Positions 27,154-35,434 are shown, numbered from the stretch's first letter. The stretch is 64,000 bases of DNA from Candidatus Planktophila sp. (GCA_009691135.1 SHVF01000003.1:1-64000), one strand, 5' to 3'. The notes: a model not told the origin generated them from the sequence alone. A program made the numbers and translations.

Positions 27154-27963
27154 ATGTTTCTAGATCTCTTAATCGCAATTTTCTTTCTCTTTGTTGGACT
27201 AGAGATAACATCGACGTTGAGTCACCCTAAACAAATTGTTCTGCCTACCTTTGCAGCTCTTGGCGGCATGGTTGTGCCTGCCGCCATATTTTTGCTGCTA
27301 AACCCAGCTAGCCCAGCCTGGGCAACGACAATGCCCACAGATCTAGCACTAGCCCTTGGAGTTTTCGCACTTCTTGGGAAAAGTGCTAATCCAGCGGTCA
27401 GGATATTCCTCTTAACGCTGGCTGTTGCAGATGATCTTTTCTCGCTAATTGTTTTGGCAGTTTTCTATGGCGATAAGTTAGATATCGCTCATAGCACTTC
27501 GACCCTCGGTGCTGCAGCAGTTGGTGCAGCACTGGCACTAATTCCAAGATTTCCAGTTTCAAAAATTATAGATTTTCTCTCACCCCTCTGCACTTTTTTT
27601 GTTGTACCGGTCTACGTAATCTCCAAGTTGTCCCAAGGAATCTCAATCGCATCGCTAACTTCATCCACCACTACATCACTTATCACAGCGCGCGTTATCG
27701 GAAAAATTATTGGGATAACTTTATTTGCCTGGTTTGCCGTGAAGATAAAACTTGCATACTTGCCAAAAGATCTTCGCTTTTCGGAAATTGCGGGTGTAGG
27801 CGCTTTGGCTGGTATGGGCCTAACTGTTGCCTTAGTTATTTCAGAGGTAGCAATTGACAGTGAGATAATCCAAGGCGATGTTAAAGCTGGTCTGATAATT
27901 TCTGCAGTTACCTCAGGGCTGATTGGTTTTTTCTGGCTTAAACGTTCTCTTGCTTTGAAATAG
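27154..27963 (+). CDS. Shortened NhaA-type Na+/H+ antiporter
   Basis: 269 aa, against 388 in E. coli NhaA. It begins at the equivalent of E. coli TM II (FFLFVGLEI). Key residues are kept: Asp63 (TDLALALG, E. coli D133), Asp93-Asp94 (VADDL, D163/D164) and Lys184 (VIGKIIGI, K300). The D133-D163 spacing of 30 is preserved, but the span from D164 to K300 is 90 instead of 136, so about 46 residues (one to two helices) are missing there, in addition to about 70 at the N-terminus. The glnA terminator just upstream rules out a longer reading. Either a reduced transporter or a decayed one with an intact frame. Confidence 0.8.
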   Translation: MFLDLLIAIFFLFVGLEITSTLSHPKQIVLPTFAALGGMVVPAAIFLLLNPASPAWATTMPTDLALALGVFALLGKSANPAVRIFLLTLAVADDLFSLIVLAVFYGDKLDIAHSTSTLGAAAVGAALALIPRFPVSKIIDFLSPLCTFFVVPVYVISKLSQGISIASLTSSTTTSLITARVIGKIIGITLFAWFAVKIKLAYLPKDLRFSEIAGVGALAGMGLTVALVISEVAIDSEIIQGDVKAGLIISAVTSGLIGFFWLKRSLALK

Positions 27964-29350
27964 TAGAGTGCGACAATAAAAAGTGGCCGATCGCGCCAAT
28001 AGCCAGGGCAAAAAGCACTCCGACGTTTGCAAAAGCCCAAGGGCCTTCTTTGCCACCGATTAAGAAGAGTAGGTAGCCCTGCCACGATAACCAACTCGCA
28101 AATGTATTGGTAACAAATCCCCATCCGACAACTGAACCAATTGCCATGATTACAAGGGGGCGCCAATTCCAAATGCCATAACGACCCGATGCTGAAAAAA
28201 GATCTGCTTCAACAAATGGCTTACGACGCAAGAGGACATCGGTAACAAAAATGGCTGACCAAGTTGCGATAGGTACACCAAGAGTGATTAAGAAACCCTG
28301 AAACGGAAAGAAGAAATTCTCAGCAATCCAAACAATATAGATAGTTCCAAGCAACATGATTGTGCCATCAATACTTGCTGCCACGTGGCGCTTGATAGGA
28401 AGTCCAACAGATATCAGAGTTAAACCAGATGAATACAAGTCCAGAATCGCACCACCGACTAAACCTAAGATTGCGATTAGTGCAAAAATTGCTAAATACC
28501 ATGTTGGAAGCAAGGTGGTAAGTGCGCCAATTGGATCCATCGCTATTGCTTCCGCCAGCTTTGGATCACTGCCGGCCAAAAGCGCTCCGTAAGTAACTAA
28601 ACCAATTGGGACAACCGAGGCACCTAGAACAGTCCAGCCAACAACGGAGCGACTAGATGTGGTGCGAGGTAAGTACCGTGAATAATCTGCCGCGGAATTT
28701 ACCCAACCAAGTCCAATACCTGTAATTCCAAATATGAGTGCACCGATAAATCCTTGCAAGTTTCCTGAAGGAATCGCAGAAACAGCGCTCCAATTTACAG
28801 AGCCAACTGTAAGAAAAATATAGAGCAAGGTAGCCGCAACGGTAATAATCGTAAGATATTTCTGCAACCGCATAATCACACCATGCCCAAGCACGCCCCC
28901 ATAAATCGTCAAAGCAGCCGCGATAATAAATCCGAGAACCATAGCTAAATCACGATCGATATCGCCCAATCGGACCAAGATCGTCCCCGTGGCAAGGGTT
29001 GCCAAGGAAACCAGGACAGTTTCCCAGCCGACAAATATTAGGTAAGACAGAAGTCCAGGAACAATATTTCCCTTGATTCCAAAGGTGGCACGAGATAAAA
29101 CCATAGTTGGGGCATTTGATCGTTTACCCGCAAGTGAACTAAAACCGACTAAGAGAAAGGAAAGTATTGTGCCGATAAAAGCCGCAGCCGTTGCCTGCCA
29201 GAATGAAATACCAAAACCTAGAAAAAAAGATCCGTATGAAAGGGCTAGCAGCGAGACATTTGCCCCACACCACGGCCAGAAGAGAGATGATGCCTTCCCA
29301 GAGCGCTCAGACTCAGAAATGACATTAGTTCCATTTAATTCTAGGTTCAA
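27938..29350 (-). CDS. NCS1-family purine/cytosine permease-like transporter
   Basis: 470 aa membrane protein with about twelve helices. The N-terminal WPWCGANVSLLALSYGSFFLGFG, SRATFGIKGN and the GLGWVNSAADYSRYLPRTTSSRS segment match the NCS1 (CodB/FurE-like) pattern, and the central Asp-Tyr-Ser-Arg is typical. The substrate is probably a nucleobase or related compound; it cannot be fixed from sequence. The start is TTG at 29350 and is uncertain. Its end overlaps the NhaA-like gene by 26 bases. No nucleobase-catabolism genes lie nearby, which fits salvage. Confidence 0.87.
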   Translation of the reverse strand: MNLELNGTNVISESERSGKASSLFWPWCGANVSLLALSYGSFFLGFGISFWQATAAAFIGTILSFLLVGFSSLAGKRSNAPTMVLSRATFGIKGNIVPGLLSYLIFVGWETVLVSLATLATGTILVRLGDIDRDLAMVLGFIIAAALTIYGGVLGHGVIMRLQKYLTIITVAATLLYIFLTVGSVNWSAVSAIPSGNLQGFIGALIFGITGIGLGWVNSAADYSRYLPRTTSSRSVVGWTVLGASVVPIGLVTYGALLAGSDPKLAEAIAMDPIGALTTLLPTWYLAIFALIAILGLVGGAILDLYSSGLTLISVGLPIKRHVAASIDGTIMLLGTIYIVWIAENFFFPFQGFLITLGVPIATWSAIFVTDVLLRRKPFVEADLFSASGRYGIWNWRPLVIMAIGSVVGWGFVTNTFASWLSWQGYLLFLIGGKEGPWAFANVGVLFALAIGAIGHFLLSHSTISKQENV

Positions 29351-29392
29351 AGTCTTATTCCAATCGGTTAGACAAAAAAGAGTTAGCGAAGT

Positions 29393-30088
29393 CTATCTAA
29401 TTGCGTAGGAACTGAACTCATTTACTAAATTAAATCCAACTTTCTCATACGCTCGTTTGGCGCTGACATTTTCAGCAAAAACTCCTAATCCCACGTGTGA
29501 TATCCCTTGCGCTGCAATTGATGTCAACATTTCCGTTACCAATTCCTGAGCCAGACCCTTGCCTCGATGATCAGTGTGCGTTGCAATCGATGCGAACATG
29601 ACCTGTCCGGTGCGCCACTTAACTAAAGCACCCACACAGACAAGCTGGCCATCGATTCTTTTTCCACCCCATAAAATAACTTCATCATTTCCTGGCCAAA
29701 CCGATGATTTACGAGCATGGCCTTTTAGTAATTGTGTTATCTCTGACTCATCTTTGCAGATCTCAGCCTGCTTACCTGAGATGAAAGAGTCAGTATCTAT
29801 TGAATAGAAATCCCAATTTACGCGATGTACATATTTTGAGAGGTCTACTATTACATTTAACGTTGTAGAAAGACGATCACAGAGAAGAATTATGGGGTCC
29901 TTGCCAAGTGCCATAGCAAAAACGGATCCATCTTCATCGGCAACCGAAAAACTTAAGTTTTCATCACTTACGTGGGCAGTGATAAACCGCTGCTCAGGTG
30001 CATATGTAGTAAATATTTCTAGATCTCTCGCACGGTATTTAAGTGAATTTAGTACCTCGGCGTAATTTTTAGTCGAGGAAGAAGTCAA
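29393..30088 (-). CDS. GNAT-family N-acetyltransferase
   Basis: 231 aa. Only the C-terminal half (about 125-231) is recognisable as GNAT: the acetyl-CoA pyrophosphate loop is HTDHRGKGLAQEL and the final segment is AENVSAKRAYEKVGF. The N-terminal 120 residues have no motif I know and may be a second, degenerate GNAT domain. The start is a TTG that overlaps the end of the SDR gene by 20 bases; a later start would leave a gap and cannot be excluded. It is the last gene of the ECH-SDR-GNAT operon. Substrate unknown. Confidence 0.8.
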   Translation of the reverse strand: MTSSSTKNYAEVLNSLKYRARDLEIFTTYAPEQRFITAHVSDENLSFSVADEDGSVFAMALGKDPIILLCDRLSTTLNVIVDLSKYVHRVNWDFYSIDTDSFISGKQAEICKDESEITQLLKGHARKSSVWPGNDEVILWGGKRIDGQLVCVGALVKWRTGQVMFASIATHTDHRGKGLAQELVTEMLTSIAAQGISHVGLGVFAENVSAKRAYEKVGFNLVNEFSSYAIR

Positions 30089-30911
30089 GTAGGAAATCCG
30101 TCGTTCCAGGGACCACAGAATACTTTTCTAGATCTGTAACACCAACCGATGCTAATACTTCATCATCAACAAAGAAGTTCCCGGTGCAATCCTTTGATAT
30201 GCGATTCAAAATTACATATGCAGCATCTGCCAAAATTTCCGGCGTGCGACATGTCGCGGTATCAATTCCCGGAATCATTTGCAAAGCCGCAGTATCAATT
30301 GCAGTGCGCGGCCAGAGGGCATTTACTGCAATCCCAGTTTTTCTAAATTCTTCGGACATTCCCAAAACACACATAGACATTCCATATTTAGCCATCGTGT
30401 AGGCAACGTGATGTTGGAACCATTTTGCCTTCATCGATAGCGGTGGAGATAACGTTAAAATATGTGGATTGCGTCCGGCTTCAGCCGATGCGCGCAAGTG
30501 TGGGATTACCGCTTGCGAGGTAAGAAATGTGCCACGCACATTTACATCAAACATTAAATCAAAGCGCTTAGCAGGAGTTGCTTCTGTAGGAGTCAAATTG
30601 ATTGCGCTGGCGTTGTTGATCAAGATATCTATACCACCGAAGGTTTGAGCCGCTTGAGATACAGCAGCAGTTATTTGTTCTTCATCGCGCAAGTCGCATT
30701 GAATTGGTAGCGCCGTACCACCTGCAGCGCGAATTTCTTCAGCCGCCGAATGAATCGTGCCTGGTAGCTTTGGATTTGGGTCAGATGTCTTTGCCGCGAT
30801 TGCAACAGATGCACCGTCGCGCGCAGCTCGCAAAGCGATGGCTAAGCCAATTCCGCGAGAGCCACCAGTGATAAATATCTTCTTGCCAGATAGGTCTCCA
30901 GTGATTGTCAT
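30069..30911 (-). CDS. Short-chain dehydrogenase (HSDL2-like)
   Basis: 280 aa NAD(P)-dependent oxidoreductase. The cofactor motif is FITGGSRGIGLAIALRA, followed by NNASAIN, and the catalytic pair is Tyr and Lys in AYTMAKYGMSM; the segment LSPPLSMKAKWFQHHVAY places the catalytic Ser-equivalent position in LTLSPP. This stretch and WPRTAIDTAA are typical of the HSDL2 branch linked to lipid metabolism. Its ATG overlaps the stop of the enoyl-CoA hydratase gene (ATGA), which supports a joint role in acyl-CoA or branched-chain conversion. Confidence 0.9.
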   Translation of the reverse strand: MTITGDLSGKKIFITGGSRGIGLAIALRAARDGASVAIAAKTSDPNPKLPGTIHSAAEEIRAAGGTALPIQCDLRDEEQITAAVSQAAQTFGGIDILINNASAINLTPTEATPAKRFDLMFDVNVRGTFLTSQAVIPHLRASAEAGRNPHILTLSPPLSMKAKWFQHHVAYTMAKYGMSMCVLGMSEEFRKTGIAVNALWPRTAIDTAALQMIPGIDTATCRTPEILADAAYVILNRISKDCTGNFFVDDEVLASVGVTDLEKYSVVPGTTDFLLDFFLD

Positions 30912-31654
30912 TGATTTCCTTTCTTTGCCATAAAGTTCATAAATGCTTCCATAGCCTCATCCGATTGCAGAGCGAGCGAGAAGAGTTCAAACTCTGCTCT
31001 CATGACTGCAGAAACCGCGTCATGCTTGCTCGCCTTTAATAGCGCTTTGGTATTTATCATCGCCTGTGGTGGATTCTTTGCAATCTGATTAGCCAGTTCC
31101 AGCGCCTCGCCAATTGGGTCTGCGGCAATTGATGCAACTAACCCCATAGTTTGCGCACTTTCGGCGTCAAAACTTTCTCCAGTAAAGAAAATTTTGGCAG
31201 CTCTTTGATACCCGACTAAAAGAGGAAATAGATAGCTTGAGCCTGCTTCCGGGACTAAGCCCAGGGATGCAAAAGGCATCGAGAATTTCGCGCTTGGTGA
31301 TGCGATCACAACGTCGCAATGCAAGAGCATTGTCGTTCCGATGCCAACGGCATTACCTTTAACGGCAGCGATAAGTGGCTTGGGAAATTCAAGTAGTGAG
31401 CCAAGGAAACGAGCAACATCGCTGTCTTGACCAGTTGGTGGATTTGCTAAAAAATCTGCGATGTCATTACCTGCAGTGAAATGATCACCTTCACTGCTCA
31501 GAACTACTGCTCTGACTCCGAAGTCGGCGGCAGCCTCATTTAAACCAGTTGCAAGCGCGGCGTACATCTCGCGAGTTAGCGCATTCATTTTCGTTGGACG
31601 GTTGAATGTAAGTATCTGAACTTCGCCTTCACGGCGGCTGATGATTTCGGCCAT
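30908..31654 (-). CDS. Enoyl-CoA hydratase/isomerase family protein
   Basis: 248 aa crotonase-fold protein. The oxyanion-hole regions are visible as SSEGDHFTAGNDIADF and KGNAVGIGTTMLLHCDVVIAS, followed by FSMPFASLGLVPEAGSSYL with the Glu of the catalytic region; the C-terminal KNPPQAMINTKALLK is also typical. The exact reaction (hydratase, isomerase or other) is open. It is the first gene of a three-gene operon. A TAGCAT box (minus strand, 31661-31666) lies 6 nt before the ATG. Confidence 0.9.
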   Translation of the reverse strand: MAEIISRREGEVQILTFNRPTKMNALTREMYAALATGLNEAAADFGVRAVVLSSEGDHFTAGNDIADFLANPPTGQDSDVARFLGSLLEFPKPLIAAVKGNAVGIGTTMLLHCDVVIASPSAKFSMPFASLGLVPEAGSSYLFPLLVGYQRAAKIFFTGESFDAESAQTMGLVASIAADPIGEALELANQIAKNPPQAMINTKALLKASKHDAVSAVMRAEFELFSLALQSDEAMEAFMNFMAKKGNQ

Positions 31655-31660
31655 TCGCGC

Positions 31661-31679
31661 ATGCTACTTGCCGGTAACC
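31661..31679. promoter_or_regulatory. Divergent promoters: enoyl-CoA hydratase operon and LuxR-type HTH gene
   Basis: TAGCAT on the minus strand (31661-31666) serves the hydratase operon, with a 6-nt gap to its ATG. TAACCT on the plus strand (31674-31679) is a -10 candidate for the HTH gene. They are only 7 bases apart, so one bound regulator could affect both directions. Confidence 0.5.
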
Positions 31680-31697
31680 TCCAAGTAAAGGGGCACA

Positions 31698-32054
31698 ATG
31701 GAAAGAGCACAACGGCGTGGCGGAGAGGCCAACATGGCACCAGAGAGAATTCTTAGCACACGCGAACTCAATCCTTTTGAAAAATTAGTCTTGGGACTGC
31801 TCTGCGAAGGTAAAACTAATTCAGCGATTGCTCGCAAAACTTCGCATAATGAAAAAGTCATTGAGAATACAATCAGTCGCACAGTAAGTGCGTTCAACAT
31901 TAAATCAGATCCAGATACGAATATACGTGTAATGCTAGCCCTAGCATTTCGCACACATTACGGCGATGCCGCATTCGACCGGCTAAGTGTTGCCTGTTCA
32001 CATTCGGAAGAAGATGAAGAAGGTCAAAAACTTTGTAATAGCGAGAATCATTAG
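31698..32054 (+). CDS. Stand-alone LuxR-type HTH DNA-binding protein
   Basis: 118 aa with no receiver or ligand domain. Residues about 17-85 fit a GerE/LuxR helix-turn-helix: STRELNPFEKLVLGLLCEGKT is helix 1 and its lead-in, then NSAIARKTSHNEKVIENTISRTVSAFNI covers the HTH, resembling response-regulator output domains. The acidic tail (SEEDEEGQ) and HTHYGD segment are unassigned. An internal ATG at 31734 is an alternative start. It is divergent from the hydratase operon with overlapping promoters, so local or self-regulation is a reasonable guess. Confidence 0.8.
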   Translation: MERAQRRGGEANMAPERILSTRELNPFEKLVLGLLCEGKTNSAIARKTSHNEKVIENTISRTVSAFNIKSDPDTNIRVMLALAFRTHYGDAAFDRLSVACSHSEEDEEGQKLCNSENH

Positions 32055-32107
32055 TTCGTATTTAAGTTAATTCGCTCACTTTTTTCTAGGGCGAGCACTC
32101 CCCAAGG

Positions 32108-32113
32108 TATAAT
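32108..32113 (+). promoter_or_regulatory. Consensus -10 box of the LysE-type gene
   Basis: A perfect TATAAT ends 6 nt before the ATG at 32120, so the transcript should start at or next to the start codon. It is the best -10 match among the leaderless promoters of the window. Confidence 0.75.
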
Positions 32114-32119
32114 TATGAC

Positions 32120-32773
32120 ATGGTCATCCCTAGCCGCATCTTTGAATACATCATCGCGGCAATGATAATCATTTTGGCGCCCGGACCAAGTGTTCTATTT
32201 GTTATTGCCCGAGCAATTGCATGGGGTAGAAAAGTTGCCGTATTCACTGTCGCCGGAAATGTAACTGGCGCATTCGTGCTTTCATCTTTAGTTGCATTTG
32301 GTTTAGGTCCAATACTCTCTAGTTCAGAGTTGGCCTACTCAGCTGTGCAATGGGGTGGTGGTGGATACCTTGTCTATCTGGGAATTACTGCGATAGGCGC
32401 ACGCAAAATACATGCCGCTGATATGCGAAATCAAGGTGGCAGCGTCCCAACATTTTGGAGATCAGTTCGCGATGGTTTCTGGGTTGGAGCGTTAAATCCC
32501 AAAGGGCTAGTTTTCTACGCCGCCGTTCTGCCACAGTTTGTCGATATCGAACGTGGGCATGTGACCTCACAACTCTTACTTCTTGGCGCTCTCTTCTCAA
32601 TTTTGGCATTTATCTCAGATGGTTCTTGGGGCTTACTTGCCGGAACCGCGCGTGCATGGCTGGCAAGTGATGAGAAACGGTTAGAAAATTTAAGGTCAAT
32701 TGGTGGAATAGTGATGATTACCTTGGGTCTGTTGGTCATTGCGTCAGCGGTGCGTGATTTAATCACCACATGA
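32120..32773 (+). CDS. LysE-family amino-acid exporter
   Basis: 217 aa, six hydrophobic segments. The N-terminal PGPSVLFVIARAIAWGRKVA is the family signature (Pro-Gly-Pro near the first helix), followed by GNVTGAFVLSSLVAFGLG, and the middle WRSVRDGFWVGALNPKGLVFYAAVLPQFV is conserved in RhtB/LysE proteins. The substrate may be an amino acid or a related metabolite. Leaderless from a TATAAT box. Its stop overlaps the ATG of the nuclease-like gene, an odd partner for an exporter. Confidence 0.92.
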   Translation: MVIPSRIFEYIIAAMIIILAPGPSVLFVIARAIAWGRKVAVFTVAGNVTGAFVLSSLVAFGLGPILSSSELAYSAVQWGGGGYLVYLGITAIGARKIHAADMRNQGGSVPTFWRSVRDGFWVGALNPKGLVFYAAVLPQFVDIERGHVTSQLLLLGALFSILAFISDGSWGLLAGTARAWLASDEKRLENLRSIGGIVMITLGLLVIASAVRDLITT

Positions 32774-33465
32774 ATTCAAAGATCGTAAAACCGCAGAACC
32801 CCGCGCGCGACACTATTGCGCCATCAGATTTAACGTTTGGTTTATCTACCTGCAAGCGATGTATTTGGATTAAGTATTGGTTTAAAGTCACGATGCCAGG
32901 GCAATTTCCGCTAGTCAAACCTTTATCGGCAGCACAAGAAGAACACTTTCATCGCGCGGCAATGCCAGATCTTGATCCTTCTCTTGCACCGGGCGTTGTT
33001 AAGCAATGGGGTCAATGGGTAAAGAGCGCACCGATTGAAATTGATGGCAAGGCAACACGTTGGAGAATTTTGGGTATTTACGATCTATTGGCGCATTACG
33101 AAGATGGATCAGTTGGAATCATCGACTGCAAGGTTTCAGATTCTGATCGCGACAACGCCCAGTTCTATGCCCCGCAACTAGAGGCCTATGCCTACGCCCT
33201 GGAAAACCCAGATAAAGGCAAACCCTTTCCTGTCTCGACTATGGGGTTATTGGTCTGGAAATTAGCAGGAATCACAGAGACTCTCGATGGCAAATATGGT
33301 TTTGGGGTTACCCAGCACTACCTTCATGTCACACGCGATCAAGCACAATTTAAATCTCTAATCTCAGATTTGATTGACGTTGTAGAAGGTGATCTTCCTA
33401 CATCTGGTCCAGATTGCGATACCTGCAACTACCTGACAAAGCGATTGGCTCTAGAAGGTAATTAA
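32770..33465 (+). CDS. PD-(D/E)XK nuclease-like protein with two CxxC motifs
   Basis: 231 aa. The nuclease core is visible: Asp105 in GIYDLLAHYEDG, then IIDCK (Asp119-x-Lys121) and the downstream Q-x3-Y helix YAPQLEAYAYALE (Gln136, Tyr140). Two cysteine pairs flank the core, CKRC (28, 31) and CDTC (216, 219), an arrangement reminiscent of the Fe-S staple of Cas4, AddB and Dna2, although those have a different spacing (one N-terminal and three C-terminal Cys). No helicase, CRISPR or recombination gene is adjacent. It is coupled to the LysE gene (ATGA) and overlaps the convergent plsC stop by four bases. A DNA-repair exonuclease is the likeliest role. Confidence 0.75.
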   Translation: MNSKIVKPQNPARDTIAPSDLTFGLSTCKRCIWIKYWFKVTMPGQFPLVKPLSAAQEEHFHRAAMPDLDPSLAPGVVKQWGQWVKSAPIEIDGKATRWRILGIYDLLAHYEDGSVGIIDCKVSDSDRDNAQFYAPQLEAYAYALENPDKGKPFPVSTMGLLVWKLAGITETLDGKYGFGVTQHYLHVTRDQAQFKSLISDLIDVVEGDLPTSGPDCDTCNYLTKRLALEGN

Positions 33466-34148
33466 TCTTCGCTTTCGTCAGCCGATTTCTTTGCTTTGGT
33501 TGCGTAAGTATCCACATATTCTTGGCCAGACATCTCTTGAATCGTAGCCATAATTTGATCTGTGACATCACGAAGATATTGTAAATCTGTCGAATCGCCA
33601 TCAAAGTACATTGGTTCACCAAAAATCATTTTTACGCGCATAACTTTAGGCACAACAGTTCCGGTAGGTTGAATTTTCTCAGTATTAAACATCGCCACTG
33701 GGATAATTGGCGCACCGGATTCGATTGCTAAACGCGCGATTCCGGTACGACCTTTATATAAACGTCCGTCAGGTGAGCGAGTTCCTTCAGGATAAATTCC
33801 AAGACATTTGCCTTCTGCCAAAACTTTTAAACCTGTGATCAGTGCGGCTTCGCTTCTGCGCCCACCTGAACGGTCAACTGGAACTTGGCCAAGTGCGATA
33901 AAAGTTAACTTCTTTAATAAACCTTTAGGTCCAGGTGAAGTGAAATATTCACTTTTTGCTAAGAAAGTCACTTTACGAGGAACGACCAAAGGCATAAATA
34001 TCGAATCACTAAATGAGAGATGGTTTGAAGCAATAATTAAAGGACCAGAAGCTGGAACGTGTCTTAACCCTTTGACCTTGGGGCGAAAGAGAATCATAAG
34101 AAATGGCGTAAGAAACGCGCGCAAGATGCCATATGGCAGGTTGTTCAT
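33462..34148 (-). CDS. plsC: 1-acyl-sn-glycerol-3-phosphate acyltransferase
   Basis: 228 aa acyltransferase that forms phosphatidic acid. The family motifs are NHLSFSDSIF (H-x4-D), FLAKSEYF, YPEGTRSPDGRLYKGRTG and APIIPVAMF. The hydrophobic start LPYGILRAFLTPFLMILF anchors it in the membrane. The C-terminal tail is charged (KAKKSADESED). A TAAATT box (minus strand, 34155-34160) is 6 nt before the ATG and lies inside a perfect 19-bp palindrome. It is a second PlsC-type gene besides 23724-24422. Confidence 0.92.
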   Translation of the reverse strand: MNNLPYGILRAFLTPFLMILFRPKVKGLRHVPASGPLIIASNHLSFSDSIFMPLVVPRKVTFLAKSEYFTSPGPKGLLKKLTFIALGQVPVDRSGGRRSEAALITGLKVLAEGKCLGIYPEGTRSPDGRLYKGRTGIARLAIESGAPIIPVAMFNTEKIQPTGTVVPKVMRVKMIFGEPMYFDGDSTDLQYLRDVTDQIMATIQEMSGQEYVDTYATKAKKSADESED

Positions 34149-34166
34149 GACGCTAATTTAGCGTCA
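34148..34166. promoter_or_regulatory. Perfect 19-bp palindrome over the plsC promoter
   Basis: TGACGCTAA-T-TTAGCGTCA has two 9-base arms around one central base. It abuts the plsC start codon and contains its -10 box. It also lies 41 bases upstream of the divergent small acidic-protein gene. The position suggests an operator that would block RNA polymerase. Confidence 0.6.
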
Positions 34167-34207
34167 AATCGTTCCAATGTGCGAATATGAGCCATGGAGC
34201 AAGGCTA

Positions 34208-34486
34208 ATGAGCGAGAAAAGTAACCGCGATCACGATGCTGATGATGCTAATGATCGCGAATTAATCAATATGGAATTCGAATCAATGGTTGAAGGTCTC
34301 TCACTTGACGAGTCGTCACCTTCAACCTATCTAGATGAACTAGAAAATTTTATCGATCAGAACAGATTTATTGCTCCGACTCCCCCACGTAAATCGCTAA
34401 CTGCAAGCGTCAAGTCCGCACTTTCAGCATTTAAGAAGTGGAAAGAAGGCAAGACAGATCGCGATGATGATGGAGTAGCAATCTAA
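34208..34486 (+). CDS. Small acidic protein of unknown function
   Basis: 92 aa, rich in Asp and Glu, with no membrane segment. An N-terminal disordered acidic part (NRDHDADDANDRE) leads to a short conserved-looking helix, MEFESMVEGLSLDESSPSTYLDELENF, and a basic C-terminal part (KSLTASVKSALSAFKKWKEGK). I place the start at 34208, preceded by GGAGCAAGG; an in-frame ATG at 34187 is possible. It is divergent from plsC and its stop overlaps the convergent glucokinase by four bases. Streptomyces has a small gene in the same place beside glucokinase, which suggests it is real. Confidence 0.7.
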   Translation: MSEKSNRDHDADDANDRELINMEFESMVEGLSLDESSPSTYLDELENFIDQNRFIAPTPPRKSLTASVKSALSAFKKWKEGKTDRDDDGVAI

Positions 34487-35430
34487 ATTCTAGAAAGATC
34501 GGCGACGCCAACTAGGCCGGCGTGGTTGCCAAGAACAGCTGCAACAATTTCTGGATACGGATGTTTTCCACTAAACGGAATCAATCTAAGTGCGGCATCA
34601 CGTGTTGGTCCAAGGAATAACTCGCCCGCATCAATTACGCCACCGCCAAGTACGACGCAACTTGGGTCAATGACTGCGCATAATGAAGCGATTCCAGCAC
34701 CTAAGTATGTAGCCATGGTGTTGAAGGCTGCGATTGCAACTGGATCACCATCTCGAGCTGCTTCGGTAATGTGGCTACCTTTTAAGCCTTCGATAGTTCC
34801 ATCTCCACGTTCCAACAAATTACGCGCTAACAACGGGCTCGCATCTATCGCCTCGCGTGCATGTCGAATCAGCGCCGAACCAGAGGCGTATTGCTCAAGA
34901 CATCCTCGTATTCCACATCCACACAACTGGCCCTCTGGAACTAATCGAATATGACCAAGTTCAGCACCAATTCCAAATGCACCACGGAAAACTGAACCAT
35001 CAAAAATCAAGCCACCACCAACTCCAGTTCCAAGGGTTAACATCATTAAATCGTTACGGCCTCGTCCGGCGCCGAATTTAAATTCCCCCCAAGCGGCGGC
35101 GTTCGCGTCATTTTCTAGGACAATTTTTTTGTGAAGAATTTCCGTTAACTCACTTACCAAATTAACGCCGTTCCAATTAGAGATATTTGGAGTAGCCAAC
35201 ATGGTCTGCCGATCGGAGGAGATAAAACCTGCGGCAGAAACCCCAATGGATTCAACTGGATATTGCTGGGCTAATTCGCTTGCAACGTTTGCAATTGCTT
35301 CGGTTAAGGCGCGACCACCTGCGCGCGGTGTATCGCACCTAGCAGTTGCTAATATTTCACCGCTACCAGTTACGACTCCGCCGAGTACCTTGGTGCCACC
35401 AATATCGATACCAATTGCATTTACAGCCAC
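34483..35430 (-). CDS. glk: ROK-family glucokinase
   Basis: Phosphorylates glucose with ATP or polyphosphate. The 315 aa protein has the ATP loop GIDIGGTKVLGG, the catalytic ENDANAAAWGE, LGTGVGGGLIFDG, the ROK histidine in GAELGHIRLV and the zinc-binding CGCGIRGCLEQYASGSAL. ADP-binding VLGGGVIDAGELF is near the C-terminus. It follows the SRPBCC gene after four bases, so they share a transcript. The actinobacterial genes at this position are usually glucokinases; other hexoses cannot be excluded. Confidence 0.9.
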   Translation of the reverse strand: MAVNAIGIDIGGTKVLGGVVTGSGEILATARCDTPRAGGRALTEAIANVASELAQQYPVESIGVSAAGFISSDRQTMLATPNISNWNGVNLVSELTEILHKKIVLENDANAAAWGEFKFGAGRGRNDLMMLTLGTGVGGGLIFDGSVFRGAFGIGAELGHIRLVPEGQLCGCGIRGCLEQYASGSALIRHAREAIDASPLLARNLLERGDGTIEGLKGSHITEAARDGDPVAIAAFNTMATYLGAGIASLCAVIDPSCVVLGGGVIDAGELFLGPTRDAALRLIPFSGKHPYPEIVAAVLGNHAGLVGVADLSRI

Positions 35431-35434
35431 TTAG

